Assembly (NCBI GenBank): GCA_015680685.1
Contig: MNCI01003975.1
Location: 1,586,704 to 1,650,703, forward strand
Origin: Gnetum montanum
Lineage: Eukaryota; Streptophyta; Gnetopsida; Gnetales; Gnetaceae
Reading direction: 5' to 3'
DNA: 64,000 bases
Shown one piece after another: positions 24,047 to 36,468 of the stretch (position 1 is the stretch's first letter; each line of letters opens with the position of its first letter). Position numbers and translations under genes: made by a program. Under the pieces are notes generated by a model. It had not been told where the DNA came from, searched no databases, and saw only the letters and a list, made by a program, of their open reading frames with translations.

Positions 24047-24065
24047 TTGGCGCTAAAAGAAGGGC
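24047..24065 (+). other. Primer binding site of Tat-B
   Basis: TTGGCGCTAAAAGAAGGGC differs from the site of Tat-A (TTGGCGCTAGAAGGAGGGC) by two G-to-A changes. The spacing after the LTR (ACA, then a few bases, then TTGGCGC) is similar in both elements, which ties them to one lineage. Confidence 0.75.
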
Positions 24066-24695
24066 CTTTACCTAAATTCTATAATCAAATCTATTCTTTT
24101 TGTTGCTGTTTGCAATCTTTTCCTTGATTTTTGCAACCAAAACTTTTGAAGAATCAATGCTAGTATTTCCCTCTCTATGACCAAAATTGTAGCGTGAAAG
24201 TTGCAAGTGGTTGGGTTTTATGTTTTCACAACATTTTTTGTGAATTTTATAGGCCAAAGCTAGCATTCATATCTTTTCCCCCTATTATTTTTTCCTTTTT
24301 ACTACCAAAATGTTTTTTCTGTAGTTTCTAAAAGTTGGTGGTTCAACTCTTCTACGAGTTGGCTTTCCCCCACTTTTCTAAATTGAGAAAATTGGAAATT
24401 ATCTAAAACTAGTTTTTGTGGAAAAACACTAACTTTCCACTTTGGTTTTTAGCTTCTCCTCATTAATGTTGAGGTAGAAGTTGTGAGATTCCCATCATCT
24501 TACCCCCTTTCGCACCACACCCCCCNNNCCCCCCCCCCCCCCCCCCAATACCTAGCTTGGAAGTAGTTGGAAGGCTAATGTTGGTGAAGTTTGTTACTAA
24601 TTTAATGACCAAAATTGCATTTATTACAAGTTAAAAGCCATTTTCTTATTTTTTGAAGCCACAACTCCCAAGGAATCCAACATTACCTTTACCCC
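24066..24695 (+). other. Leader of Tat-B, left part
   Basis: This is non-coding sequence after the primer site. It is cut at 24696 by the Athila-like insertion and continues at 58985. The short ORFs have no family pattern. Confidence 0.5.
24514..24546. other. Poly-C run with three undetermined bases
   Basis: About 30 cytosines are interrupted by NNN at 24526-24528. No other homopolymer in the window looks like this. It is probably a sequencing or assembly join, so the distance across it is unreliable. Confidence 0.85.
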
Positions 24696-25628
24696 TAAAG
24701 AGTTGTAGTTTTGTTAGCTATGTTGATGAGGCCTTGTTGACTAGGCCTCATCGACAAGGCCTGATCGATGCATTGTATCATGCATTAATGAGGCCCTGTC
24801 GATGTAGTGTGTACTTTTTGGCTATAAATATGCACATAATAGCTACATTTATGGCATCAAAATTTTAGTAGTAGTGAAGCTCTTGCAGTTTGTTCATTTA
24901 AGAGTTAGAATATTTTCTCTGGGTGCCCACAACAAGAGTCATTGAGTGTATGGATCTTTATTCAAGCATTGTTGTACCTGAGCATGACAGTGTATGTGGC
25001 AATAAAAACAAGCTTTCTGATAAACCTTGCAACATTTTGGATAGATTAAATATTTATTTATGCATTTAATGCTTTCAATTATTTATTAAATGTTATCAAT
25101 TATTTATTAAATGTTTTCTAGTAATTAAGCTATGAAATAGTTAAATAAAATAAGCTAGATAGATTAAACACATAAGTATGACCACTTCGAGCGTAACATG
25201 TATTTGCTTGGTAATCCCAGCAATGTTAACACTTGGTACGCCCAGTAGCGTAGTGCTTGATAACCCAGCAGTAGATACATGGATTCAAGATGTGTGCGGA
25301 AAGTGGGATTGGATGCTTATGTTAGGACTAGTTAGATATTAGTTAATTAGTTAAATTAAATTAGTTAATCTAATTACTTTTATCTTCCTTTTTGAACACC
25401 AAACCATAAAATATAAAATGATAAAAATCAAATGCCTCAATTACACTTAACCATACCAGTGTATGCTGCAAGTGTAATTGGGAAGACAATGATTAACCTT
25501 AAGGCAAAGATTCACTTCCTAGAAGACTAGTGCACCAAAAACTATAAAGTCCATGGAATTCAACTGGATCACGTGTGAATGCTTTGTGATTTGTATGGTT
25601 GGGTGTAGGGGTACCTCGTCGCTCATCA
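24696..25628 (+). repeat. 5' LTR of the Athila-like element
   Basis: The left end has decayed to TAAAGAGTTG (TGAAGAGTCA in the right copy); the right end is GCTCATCA. TATAAATA is at 24823-24830. U3 is a series of near-palindromes of AGGCCTCATCGACAAGGCC type (24722-24800). Further in are three CTTGGTAAY/CCCAGYAG words (25205-25275). Confidence 0.8.
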
Positions 25629-25646
25629 TTGGCATCATTGCCAGGA
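25629..25646 (+). other. Primer binding site of the Athila-like element
   Basis: TTGGCATCATTGCCAGGA directly follows the LTR. It is a decayed form of TTGGCGCCGTTGCCGGGGA (tRNA-Asp type), with the CpG positions changed to CA or TG. Confidence 0.75.
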
Positions 25647-26149
25647 ACTTTATTTTTTGAAACATGCACTATCTAGGATTAGTGAATATTATTTGTATCG
25701 TTAGATAAACTCAAGGTCAACATCACTCATAGTGACATATAAATTACTAAGCATGCTAATAATTTTATTCTTTTTGCAAAATTTCTTCTCCTTTCCATAG
25801 ACATGAAGATGTTAAACCGTCAACCCCATAAGACTACAAAGTGGTATATACTCATCCCAATGAGTTTGTATAAGATTTCACCTTCATCTTACATCAAGAT
25901 GAATGGCTATGATGGTGTGACATGTAGGGCAACATAGTCTTGCCCCCTAATTGATCTATACCTAGGATGCTACTTAAAACTCTTAGAAGTTGGGAATTCT
26001 AGATCTTCACAAAGAATATGTTGTGGATGGTTATGACACTCGGGATTATCATTTCACTAAAACATAATGTAGGTGAGATCAACACTCGGAGAAGCACCAT
26101 GAGTTTACAAAGGAGAAACACTTTAGCAATCCCTTATTCCTGCTAAACC

Positions 26150-27900
26150 AAGATGACAATGAGGATCCTCCTCTTGAAGGTTCTCAACATGAAGATTCTC
26201 CATCCCCTGTTATTGGTAATGAGGATGTGACCTTGAACCTAGCATCCACTATTCATAAACAAGATTCAGGAAAAAGTGATAGCCAAGGTAGGGAGTTGGG
26301 AAAGTATCACAATAGCAAGGGATCTAAGGATGGTGGTTGTAATGAGCAAGAAAGTGATGGTAGACATCACAGTGATGGTGGTGATCCACCTTCCTCTCCA
26401 TCCTCTTCATCTGATTCTAAACATTCCTCTTCATCTTCTAGTTCTCATAGAAGTTGCCATTGAAATAATCATGATGAAGTTTATCAACGAGACAACAATA
26501 ACCATGAAGGGCACCAAAACCAAAGGGGTGGTTGAAACCATCATCAGTGTCATTGATGCAGTGATGATGATGAACCTCTGTTAGTGACTCAAAGCATGCT
26601 CAACATTGCAGAGGTAGTTAGAATTCCAACTAGGAATATGAAATATAGTAGGATTAGGTTCTTAGACATGAATAATATCCTAAGATTTGAGGGGGGATAC
26701 AACTCTAATCAACAAACACATCTATAAGCTTTCCATGATGCCTATGCCTTACAAAACATAGAAAATGAATGGAAAAAACTCAAGCTCTTCCCTAGGACAT
26801 TCATTAAGGAAGTCGAAAGCTAGTATCGATCCTTGAAACCAGAATCCATTCAATGATGGAGTACCATGTTAGGGTTATTTAATGATAAGTACCAAACGTA
26901 CTCCAAAGTGTCTAATTTGAGAAGGAAAATCCAAGGCTGAAAATAGGAAACACATGAATCCTTGGATGCCACCATGGGTAGATACTATTTACTCTTACAT
27001 CGATGCCCTAGCCATGGTTATTCTTAGAGGAAACAACTTTGTCACATCATAAATGGGCCTAGAGTAGAAACTAGAAGAACTCTTGGGGTGTATGCCCAAG
27101 GAAGATTGTCTAAACTAAGAGCTCATCAAATCCAAAGGTTGATTGAGCAGGTAGCAAAAGAAAAAGGCAAGCTATGAAAATGAGAAAGTGTAAAAGAGTA
27201 TAATAGGAACACTTCCATTAGAAAATGAAAGGTTTGATTTTGTTACAAAGAGGAGTCACCACTTGATGAAGTGGTGAATAAGAAAACCTTACCCATCCAA
27301 AAATATATTTTTGATATTTCGGTAAAGGTTGATAAATTATGGGACTCTTTGGATGAAAAATTCCAAGCTACTATGAATATTGTTGAAGAACCTAGGGAGA
27401 AAAATAGTGATCGTAATTATAGGAGGCAAACAGAAGCTGAACGTGCCTACCAAAGAGGTAAGGGCAAAGCTGCTACTATAAAGGAAGTTGTGGAAATCTA
27501 CTTTGATGATGAAAGTAATTGTGACATTTTTCAATATGAGCATCCAAAGGGTTGTTTCCCTATGCTGTCACACTTACAAGAGTTTGGGCTGTATGCATTG
27601 AATCCTTGACTAGCATGTAGGCAAGCACCTAGACAGTTGTCTTATCCTCAAGGCAATCCAAGGTAGTTCCATCAACAACAACAAGCTTACTACCCAAGTG
27701 GAGCTCCTCCACAACCTTATGAATAATGCTAATAATGATACCAACCATAATTGTGGGGAGTGCCACCACCAAGGTAGTAGTACACTTATAGGCAACCAGA
27801 TCCAAATGGGTACTATATTCAACAACTTGTCTCTTTAAGAAGTTCTACAAGTCATACCTCATTTCAGCATCATTATTACCCTCCAGAGTATCACTAAACA
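26150..27900 (+). pseudogene. Athila-like gag
   Basis: After a ~500-bp leader the frame shows an acidic, Ser-rich N-terminal region (26227-26463, long Ser run). The conserved D-D-D-E-P-L-L-V (about 26565) and V-V-R-I-P come next, then the gag core with L-R-F-E-G-G-Y, L-K-L-F-P-R-T-F, Y-R-S-L-K-P-E-S-I, L-R-R-K-I-Q-G and P-S-H-G-Y-S. It matches the gag of the gag-only element nearly motif for motif. A TGA follows S-I-Q at about 26858, one codon away from the TGA in that other copy. The open stretch at 27271-27609 is the charged C-terminal half with a degraded C-D-I-F-Q-Y-E-H-P-K-G-C knuckle (about 27520-27550), followed by a Gln/Tyr/Pro-rich tail. Confidence 0.8.
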
Positions 27901-28199
27901 CCTTCACCATCTACTCAAGGGGAAAATCCATATCCATAGCACCCTTTGCATCCATCTACACACACACCTCTACCTTCAACTTAGTTACCTCCTGCTCCAT
28001 CCATGTAGGGTGAGATTCCCCCATAGCCGTAACAAAAAAATGCTATGAGGGCTGTACATTCACAATCGACTTTTTAGCTGAGTGGTTCAAAAAATTGATC
28101 TAGAAAAAGATCCTTCTTCCAACCCAACAATCCTCTCCAACCCTTACAACCTAGTGCAACTGATCATCTTGCATCTCCAATATCCTCATTCTCTGCATC

Positions 28200-28790
28200 A
28201 AATACCTTCGAGTACCCTTCAAACCAAATGCCACCTTAGATTTGCACTGTGATGCTAATGCATGCTATTTCCTACTGGATCAAGGTTGGCAATCTTCCCA
28301 AGAAAAGATCTAACCTAGGAAGTCCACTCATTTACCTTTAGATTGCGGGACATAGGCCATGTAAGGTTGTTCTTAACTTTGCTTCTAGAGTTAATCTAAT
28401 CTTCCATGACATGTACAAGGCCTAGAACCTACCACCTCTTAAGAAGAGAAATATTCATCTAGAATTGGTAGATTAGTCAATTACTGTCCCTCTAGGATTA
28501 GTAGAGGACATTGTAACCATAGTTTGTGGGTAGTGCTATCCTACTAATTTTCTAGTGATCAAGGTTGAAAATTGCAAAATTAGCTTCTCCATCATTATGG
28601 GAAGAGCTTGGTTAAGCATGGTCGATGCACGTATGGGCATAAGGTATCTCTCTATGGAAATCTCCAAAGAAAATAAATTAGGCAAGATAGAGAAGAAGCA
28701 TATTCCATGCATCATGTACAGTGATAATAGGTGCAGTTGCATGCAAAATATTTGGTCCATCAAAAGTACATACATTAAAGCATGTAATCA
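28200..28790 (+). pseudogene. Gypsy aspartic protease remnant (Athila-like)
   Basis: The open stretch 28555-28815 contains I-I-M-G-R-A-W-L-S-M-V-D-A, the C-terminal I-L-G-R-P-F-L motif of retroviral-type proteases. It is preceded by N-F-L-V-I-K-V. The N-terminal active-site D-[ST]-G half is not legible through the stops around 28250-28450. Its role would be to cleave the gag-pol polyprotein. Confidence 0.6.
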
Positions 28791-28860
28791 ATGTGTACAA
28801 GAAATAAATATTTAAAGGTGCATGTATGTAGTAGTCACAAACTAGGAGGGCACCTAGTGG

Positions 28861-30319
28861 TTGATAGTTGACTTAGATAGCAACACATTATGCATCGAAC
28901 CAACTAAGAGCCTAATATGTGATTATGTTGAAGGCATGGATAAACTTGAACAAGTTCATCCCCAACTCTTTGCTAAAGATGATAATACTTGTTTGGGAGA
29001 GTTGGAAGTCCCTAATAACTTCAAGTACGAGCCCTTGAAGCTAAAATCTTTATTAGCAAGCATGGAATATGCATTTTAAACAATGGTAAACTGGTCATAA
29101 TCAATGCCAAACTTACTCTTGAATAAAAGGAAAAGTTATTAAAGGTGGTTAACAAATGGCCAATAGCCTTTGCTTGGTCACATCCTGAGCTAATAGGATC
29201 TAGGGATATGTCAATATCACATTTACATTGACCCAGCCATGAAGCCTAGAAGGCAACCGTAGAGGTGGCTGAACCCCAAATTGAAGTAGATTGTCAAGGA
29301 GGAAATTAAACAACTCCTTAAGGTAGGGTTCATCTATCCCATTGCGAATGGTGAGTGGGTTAGCCCACTCATAATTGTGCCAAAGAAAGGTGGCAAGTGG
29401 TGGGTTTGCATCGACTTTAGGCTATTGAATATGGCAACATTTAAAGATCATTCTCCATTGCTATTTGTGGATCAAGTGTTGGACACCATATTTGAGCATT
29501 GTTATTATAGCTTCTTGGATGGTTATAGTGGCAATAACCAAATCAAAATTGCACAAAAAAATTAGGCCAAGATAAAATTCACGAGTCCTTGGGGGACTTT
29601 TGCATATTGTAGGATGCCATTTGATCTATGCAATGCCCCTATAACATTTCAATGCCTAGTCCTTAGCATTTTCCAACAGTAGATTGGTAATGGTGTGGAA
29701 GTCTTCATGGATGAATTTTCCACCTATGGAGCTACATTTGAGTAAGGCTTGGACCGACTTGAGTAAGTGCTGAAGAGATGTGTTGAAACAAATCTATCGC
29801 TCAACTGGTAAAAGAGTCATCTCATGGTCGAAGAAGGCATTGTATTGGGGCATAGAATCACTCAAGCAGGGATTGAGGGAGACCCAGAAAAGATAAGGAT
29901 CATCCAAGAAATTATATGTCAACTAGAGATAGTCAAAGATGTCAGATCATTCCTTGGACACATTGGCTACTACCGACAATTCATAGAGAATTTCTCTAAG
30001 ATTGCAAAATCATTAGCAGAGCTTACAAAGAAAGATGCACCTTTCATCTGGACCAAGAAATGTGAACATGCATTCCAATAGTTAAAAGAAAAACTTGTAG
30101 AAACACCAATCCTATGAGCACTAGACTAGTCCAAACCCTTCCACATCATGATAGATGCATCTAACTACACCTTGGAAGTAGTGCTCATGTAGATGGACGA
30201 TGAGAAATGCCCATACTACATCCATTGCACAAGCCAAAGCATTATGGAAGCATAATTAAATTACACCACCATGGAAAAAGAACTAATGGTAGTTGTGTGC
30301 ACTCTAGAAAAGTTAGGTA
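28861..30319 (+). pseudogene. Gypsy reverse transcriptase and first half of RNase H (Athila-like)
   Basis: A protease-RT linker (28861-29079) is followed by the RT. Its motifs are V-S-P-L-I-I-V-P-K-K-G-G-K-W (29360-29400), C-I-D-F-R-L-L-N, F-L-D-G-Y-S-G-N-N-Q-I (29510) and P-W-G-T-F-A-Y-C-R-M-P-F-D-L. The catalytic motif reads F-M-D-E near 29705 where F/Y-x-D-D is expected, so the second Asp is lost. L-G-H-R-I and F-L-G-H-I-G-Y-Y-R-Q-F-I follow (29850-29990), then RNase H up to V-V-C-T-L-E-K. There the Tat-A insertion breaks the gene, and the next residues continue at 52502. Confidence 0.85.
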
Positions 30320-30324
30320 CCATT

Positions 30325-30764
30325 TGTACTAACTGAAATCGTTGGTGTAAGGCTAGAAAGGAAAAACAAACACCGAAAGATTGTCAGATGGACACAGCTG
30401 ATCTTGCCTTCATGTGAGGGCAAGCTGAAAAAGAAAACGAAGGTAGAGTGCCTTGAATGGTCTGCATGCAAATCAACCAAGGACTTCCCCAAATGTGAGC
30501 TATGGTTTGTGCTGGGGTTAGCGTAACTGACGTTCGAAATGTAAACTGTAACGTACGAAATGCAAATAGAGCGTATGTAGAAAATGATATTGTAAAAGAA
30601 GAAAAAACTAAATTTAATAGAGTAAAAAATATAATGGAAGGCAAAATGAACTATATTGTATTGCTTAGAATAAATGTGCACAGGTCAAAGCGTAGTTGCA
30701 CATGTGGATGGCAAGTCATGTGCTAAGCCCCAGGGTGATATGCTTGCAGGTGCTTGGATTCTAG
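30325..30764 (-). repeat. 3' LTR of Tat-A, outer segment
   Basis: It begins TGTACTAACTGAAATCG and matches 50797-51232. It is interrupted at 30765 by a solo LTR. The small ORFs here (30313-30880) are not judged to be genes. Confidence 0.85.
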
Positions 30765-33627
30765 TGTTGGCGACCATTTGGGACGCGACTGCCAACAAGT
30801 GTCCTCGAACAGGATTTAGGTGCCTGCTGGTCTCTGGCAACACCAAGGCCCAGATACCTCCAAATAAACTCAGTAGTTAATGTGAGTATGTGTATGTGCT
30901 GTTGCGACGTGCCGTTGTGTGAAATGTAACGATTGCATTGTGAGTAACGTACAAATGACTTACTTTAAAGAGATTCAGCCAACTTTTCCAAGTACTGTGA
31001 GTTTTTGAAAGTTTCCTATTTTGTTCAACTGCCTAGTCTATGCAGTCCTTATAATACCTACTTGTAACAAATAAAATTTTATTTAAACATTTGAGCACAA
31101 CTCTGCAAATCTACTCCTAATTTTCCCTAGAGAAAGAGATAGTTCCACAAGAAAACTAGAAATAGAGCAAGATTCGATGGAAATAGATAGAAAAGAAAAG
31201 AAAGCAGATTTGTGTAGACCTCAAATATTTCAACAAGGTAAAATGACACAAGTAAACACTTCGCAATAAAGCTATCCCAAATTCAATATCTACAAATTTT
31301 TCAAACTTCCAAGGCTCAAACAAGCAATTTCTTCAAGACAATCCTACTATGCTACCAAAATTGCTGCGTAAACTACCACGTACGAGACTCCATTTTGACT
31401 AGATAATAGATGTCAACGATTGCATTCAAATAGAACCTTTGAAAGACTTGACAATTTCTGATTGAAATACCACGGAAATTCACTTTAAAGATAAAAAGAA
31501 GCTATTCTGGTCCCATCAAAATACCAAAGATTTTCTGAACCCTCTTGACTACTGAATTGTTCAATGGCATGACTACAAATAGAGGCTATCTTACAACAAT
31601 CCCAGTTCCTATACGTTGCACAATAACAAAATTTACTACTAAAATTCTCTTAAGGCTTTTAAACACAAGCGCTTCTATAGCAAAATTTTAATAGAAATTT
31701 CTATCGGGCAACAAGAACAATAAGAGCAATCTAAAAATCCCAAAATTACTTGCCAAGGATGATACTATCTAAACCACTAGCTAAGCAATTTAAACAAAAA
31801 AAAAAATAAAACATAACTCACAGGACTATGACAAAGAGGCTGAAATCTTTTCTTTAGCAATCCATCTTACAAGAAATCATCTTTACAAATCTTCTTTACA
31901 AATGCTCTTCTCAAGACCCCAAAGTGTGTCTTCAAGTGAGAGCCTAAGTGCTAACTAGTAGCCTTCCGAAGTGTGATATCCAAAAGTGTGATGTATGAGA
32001 CCTCCCAAAAGTCTTCTTTTTTCTTCCTCATGAAGCCTTTTTATAAGGTTTACAAGGTAGTGACATGCCAAAATATCCTAGCTAACTTTTCTCCCAAGCA
32101 AGGAGGTTACAACTTACCCATTTAATTAGGAGGGAGTTATATAGTTAGGAAGTTATACATAAAGTTAGGAGGAATTAATATTTGTAAATATTATAAATAT
32201 TTCCTTTGTAAGTAATTTATCTAAAATCCCTAATTTAATTTAATTAATTATTTAATTAAAATTTTAAATACTAAATGTCATTAAGCCCTAAAAATTTTTT
32301 TCATAAAAAATATATAATATCCACCTTATTGGTGGTAGCGGTAGTTAATTTATCTTTTCTGTATCTCTGATAATTGAAATTTAAGTTCGGTGATGGCCCG
32401 AAATATGAGTTCGAAGGTGAAGGCACCAATCCTGCAACTGCCAGCAACTGATTCAAATTATCTTCTTTGGCCAAAAATTGTTACCAACAACTGCCATCAC
32501 AAGAGAAGACTTTGCCGCCGCGTTAGCAAACATCGTCATGTGTTCCGTAAGGATCTGCAACTGTTGTAACCTTTGCCTCTCAAAAATGCCCTTTAGGTTT
32601 TGATGATTATACGATTTGATCATTGCTTCGTATATTTTCACTGCCTTCCATCTGTGATAACTGGTAAACTGTCTGGCTTACAAAGTTTTCTTCCAACATT
32701 TGGTATAGATTCTTCAAGCAATGTCCACCAGGGATTTTAAGGCATTTTCCGTTGTTGCAGATGAAAACCTAAATTTGTTCATCACGCGAAATAGGCGTCT
32801 ATTCTTCTGAAATCCATCTCCTCAATAATCCATCTTCTAAAATAGCCACAAGTGTCTCTGCTGAAATCGATGATGTGCCCGCTGCGTTCTACCCTAAATT
32901 GGCCTGAGTTCTTTCTGCACAGCCTGCACGCGATTACTGCCTGAAACCCCCTCAATACGGCTCAGTCATGAAAGAAGGGCCTCCCACACATTCCATGAAC
33001 TCGAGTTCACTGTTTTTGGCATCCGGTGAGTCGGCTACAGCTGCGTTCAGCAACATCAATTCGTAAATCCGGCCAATGCGCAGGCGCAATTCTGAATGGG
33101 CACAAGCCAATATATTTGCCCAAAAACCACGGCATTCAGTTATGTATTTCTGATTTTCTATTTTTTTTCTCGAGCAATGTTAACAATGGGCTTTTTGACT
33201 TACGGAAATTTGGGTTCGTCTGCAACACAAAAACCTTCACATCCTTTGATAATTTAAATTTACGAAATTCAAAACCTGTTGGTAGTCTGTTCGTTAGGTC
33301 CTTCACTTGCTTCCAACTCTTAACCGATTCTTGATAATCCATTACCCACGGTGTTGTCTATTTGCCAATATTAATAGGGAGTATGCTTTCTTGTGGTAAA
33401 TAATCACCTCCTTTATTTGTTATTCCAATCTTCACTAAAGGAAATAATTTGGCATTTTAATTTTACTTTCCAAGAAGGCTTCAACATCAAGATTCTTTAC
33501 CAGTGGCTTGCTTCTCCAAGAATACCCATCAACTCACAATACTAAACTGCAAATTTACAACCAAGGATTGTGCTAATTTTGAATAAAATATTCCAAATGT
33601 TCCATGTAATGGCCAAATGTGCCAACA
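30765..33627 (-). repeat. Solo LTR, long-LTR family, copy 2
   Basis: This 2.86-kb segment is bounded by TGTTGGC and GCCAACA. The flanks TCTAG (30760-30764) and GCTAG (33628-33632) are the target duplication with one change; the intact LTR at 50797 reads GCTAG at this point. On the minus strand the TATA region is CTTATAAAAAGG (32034-32045). The left ~1.6 kb matches copy 1 (11513-13200) closely. The right ~1.2 kb (U3) is largely different and richer in G and C (32330-33110). Confidence 0.8.
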
Positions 33628-34923
33628 GCTAGAAGCTAGGTGCACTCGAGCATCCAAAAGTTGCTAGTTAGTGTTTCCTAAGCCATCAACCTTCAAAATT
33701 GCCCACCTCATTTATGTGGATTGATAGGGTATTTATAAGGTTCGGATGGGCTCGGGTGCGGAGCTCATGGATGGAATCAATGGCTAAGAAATGAGAGGAA
33801 AACGAATCAAGTGACACATGCTTGATGGACAGCTATGTATGAATTAGACGTGTGTAGGCAATTTACGTTCTTTGACCAGATGCACTGTATGTTACAGCAT
33901 GTGTTAGCTTACTCAAGCTAGCTTATGCTCATGGAAGCACATACAATTTCTAGTGTAAGAGCTTGGCAAGGTCATAAATGATGAAAATTTACAATGAAAA
34001 TGATAATGTACAACAAGAGAAATTAACTCCGGCTCGCTTGAAACTTCTTGATATCTGAATTGACTGCTGCAAGATGTCGATTTGAATGGTTTTGTGGCTG
34101 TTTGAGGCATCTCTCTTTCGTCAAAGCTTTCAGTGTGAGTTGATTTCATCCTGGTGTGTCCTCAACATGTGTTTGGCATGTTTTTGACTAGGCATGAATA
34201 GTACTCACGCTACACTCATGCTGCACTCACGCTATTAGTGTGACCTCAGCGTGAGTGAGCTAAAAATGACATATTTCACACCAAATTTTGATTTTTGAAG
34301 CTTGTTTCTTGAGTACAGCAATTGTCCCGTCGTGGTTGACCTTGAGAATGATCTGCAAGTCAAAAACTGAGCTTGGATATGCCTTGTTTTAGACCACTTT
34401 TGGCAGCTCACACTGGACTCACGCTGCCAGCATGAGCTTAGTGTGATGATAGTGTGAGCTGCAAAAACTTGCAATTTCGAACCTGAAATCTGGATTCTAA
34501 AGGTTGGAACTTGAAGCTGTCAACAATGAACCATGAGGATGACTTGCACCCTTGAAATCAAATCATTTCAACTCAGTTTTGAGCCTCTCATAGTTGCTCA
34601 CACTGCACTCATGTTGTCAGCATGAGCTCAGTGTGACCATCAGCGTGAGTGAGAAAATGTGTACAATTTGTCCTGAAAATTGAATTCCTGAATGTTGAAA
34701 CTTGGAGTGGATAGTAGTGGCCTTTGAGGATGGCTTGCACCCTCAGATTGGACCATCTTTGACTTGATTTTGAAGCTGTTGTAAGTGCTCACACTAAGAG
34801 CAAGCGGGTTTGCCAAGCCCAGCTTGAGTTACATGCCTTAGTCAAATGTTTGCCTCCTGAAATCTTGAAAGGATCTGAGTTGTTCTCATTTCAAAGTGTT
34901 AGGCTAAAATTAGTGGTGTTTCA
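33628..34923 (-). repeat. 3' LTR of Tat-A, inner segment
   Basis: It continues the LTR to GTGTTTCA and matches 51233-52496 with roughly 10% differences by eye, mostly transitions. The TATA box is TATAAATA on minus (33730-33737). U3 (about 34190-34830) contains clusters of CTCACGCTG / CAGCGTGAG words in both directions, able to form small hairpins. Confidence 0.85.
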
Positions 34924-36080
34924 TTGGCTCCTCTTTGTTGACATCTGGAGGAATCCACCTAATAGGCATCGACAAAGAAGTACAAAACACCATGAACAAC
35001 CAAGTACCAAGCATTATTCGTCGACCTCTGGCTGGATGTCATCACACTGTGTTCAAAAGTACATGGGATTGGGGGAAATGTAGTTTAATATGCAAGAGGA
35101 TTGGTTGTAACTGGGGAAATTAAGAGTGTATCAAGAGTTATAATTGCTGTTGGAATTGTGGGAGAGGAATGCTCTCACATGAACAAGCCATATCTTTAGT
35201 TCTTCTCAGTAGCTGGTTTTTAGCAGACTCAGAACCAAGACATAGGAAGTGCATTCTTTGGAGAAACAGGACTCTTGTAGAGTGTTTATAGGAGCTCGTT
35301 GTAAACAACCAAAGCCACGCGATGATGTGCAACATGATTTTTTGAGACACGAGTGTAACTATTCTTCTAAGACAATTGCCTTCCTGCCTAGGGCTTGTAG
35401 GAGAAGAGCCAATAGTCTTCGGTCTATGATGTCAACAGGGTCATGAAGACCTTTTCCGTGCATTTTTCTCTTTGATCTTTTTGTTCTTTTCTTTCTTTTA
35501 GTTTGTTTTTCTTTTCTTATTTTTTGTTCTTTATTTTTTTTTTCTTTTTGTTCTTTTTGGAAGAGCTTTCTTTCAGTGCTATCCTCATGCTCATGCGTTT
35601 GCATTTGCATCATGTACCATGCACTGTGTTTTGCATTGCAACTACTTAGAGAGACACAATGTGCAATAGTGTATCAAGAGTTTTGGGATGTGTATCAAGG
35701 GGGTGTAATTGAATAGGATAAGGGGAACATGATGGGGAATAAAGAATGTATTAGGAGTGGAAAATGTACTTATGAACAGATTGATTAACCTAGTTGCAGT
35801 TGTTAGGAAGAATGTGATACCTTGTCATCATGATGAAGTGCATTTGTGCACAAACACCTCAGGTGTGTCATCCTGCAAACACAACTTCAAGAAGACAAGA
35901 AAACCACAAATTATTCTATTAACTAAGTACTTTAAACTTGAAAATAACCAAGGAGATGGAGCCACCATGTGCAATTTCAAAGCAGACATAACAACATTAG
36001 CTTCATCTGGGTCCATGAGATAAATTATGTAGCAATTTTTTTTTGTGGAATAGGTATAGCCAATTGTAGCAACATATCCT
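34924..36080 (-). other. 3' untranslated region of Tat-A
   Basis: No gene was recognised. The minus strand has a ~100-base purine-rich tract (35460-35562), and CAAAGAGGAG (about 34930-34940) just before the LTR as a possible polypurine tract. Short plus-strand ORFs (34850-35446) lack any family pattern. Confidence 0.5.
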
Positions 36081-36089
36081 TTCAAGTAT

Positions 36090-36460
36090 TGCCTGGCTGT
36101 TGATGATGTCGCTAGTTTATAGTCTTAGCGGACTGTTGCAGGTTAGTTTCACATCATAACCCTTTGGACGGTGCTAGTTTAGCGTCGTAGCAGACGATGC
36201 AATGTTAGTTTATAGTCGTAGCGGACTGTGCAGAGGCAAACCAGTTTATAGTCTTAGTGGACTCTGGATGCTAGTTTCACATCATGGCAGATAAGTGTGG
36301 CAGTTTAGTGTCATACCAAATGGAGCTCTGTGGTGTCAGTTTACTGTCATGACTCCAAGACATTCTGTGGTGCCAGTTTCAAGTCATATCCCTATGACCA
36401 TTCTATGGTATTAGTTTTAGGTCGTGATGCCAAGACTACTATGTACCTCAATTTCATCAT
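36090..36460. repeat. Minisatellite after the pol ORF, unit about 33 bp, ~10 copies
   Basis: The degenerate unit is CTAGTTTATAGTCGTAGCGG followed by ACTGTGCAGG. Copies start near 36110, 36142, 36172, 36205, 36240, 36272, 36301, 36337, 36374 and 36411. The first half TAGTTTA..GTC is best kept. The array starts right after the integrase stop codon. The same unit appears again after the protease ORF (46380-46640). Confidence 0.8.
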
Positions 36461-36468
36461 ACATAGTA

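Noticed and set aside
30502-30880. Plus-strand ORFs as a small gene
   Set aside because: They lie within the Tat-A LTR and cross the border into the inserted solo LTR, so the reading is accidental.
35249-35613. Lys-rich ORF (35359-35613 minus) as a nuclear protein
   Set aside because: It is a translation of the purine-rich low-complexity tract.
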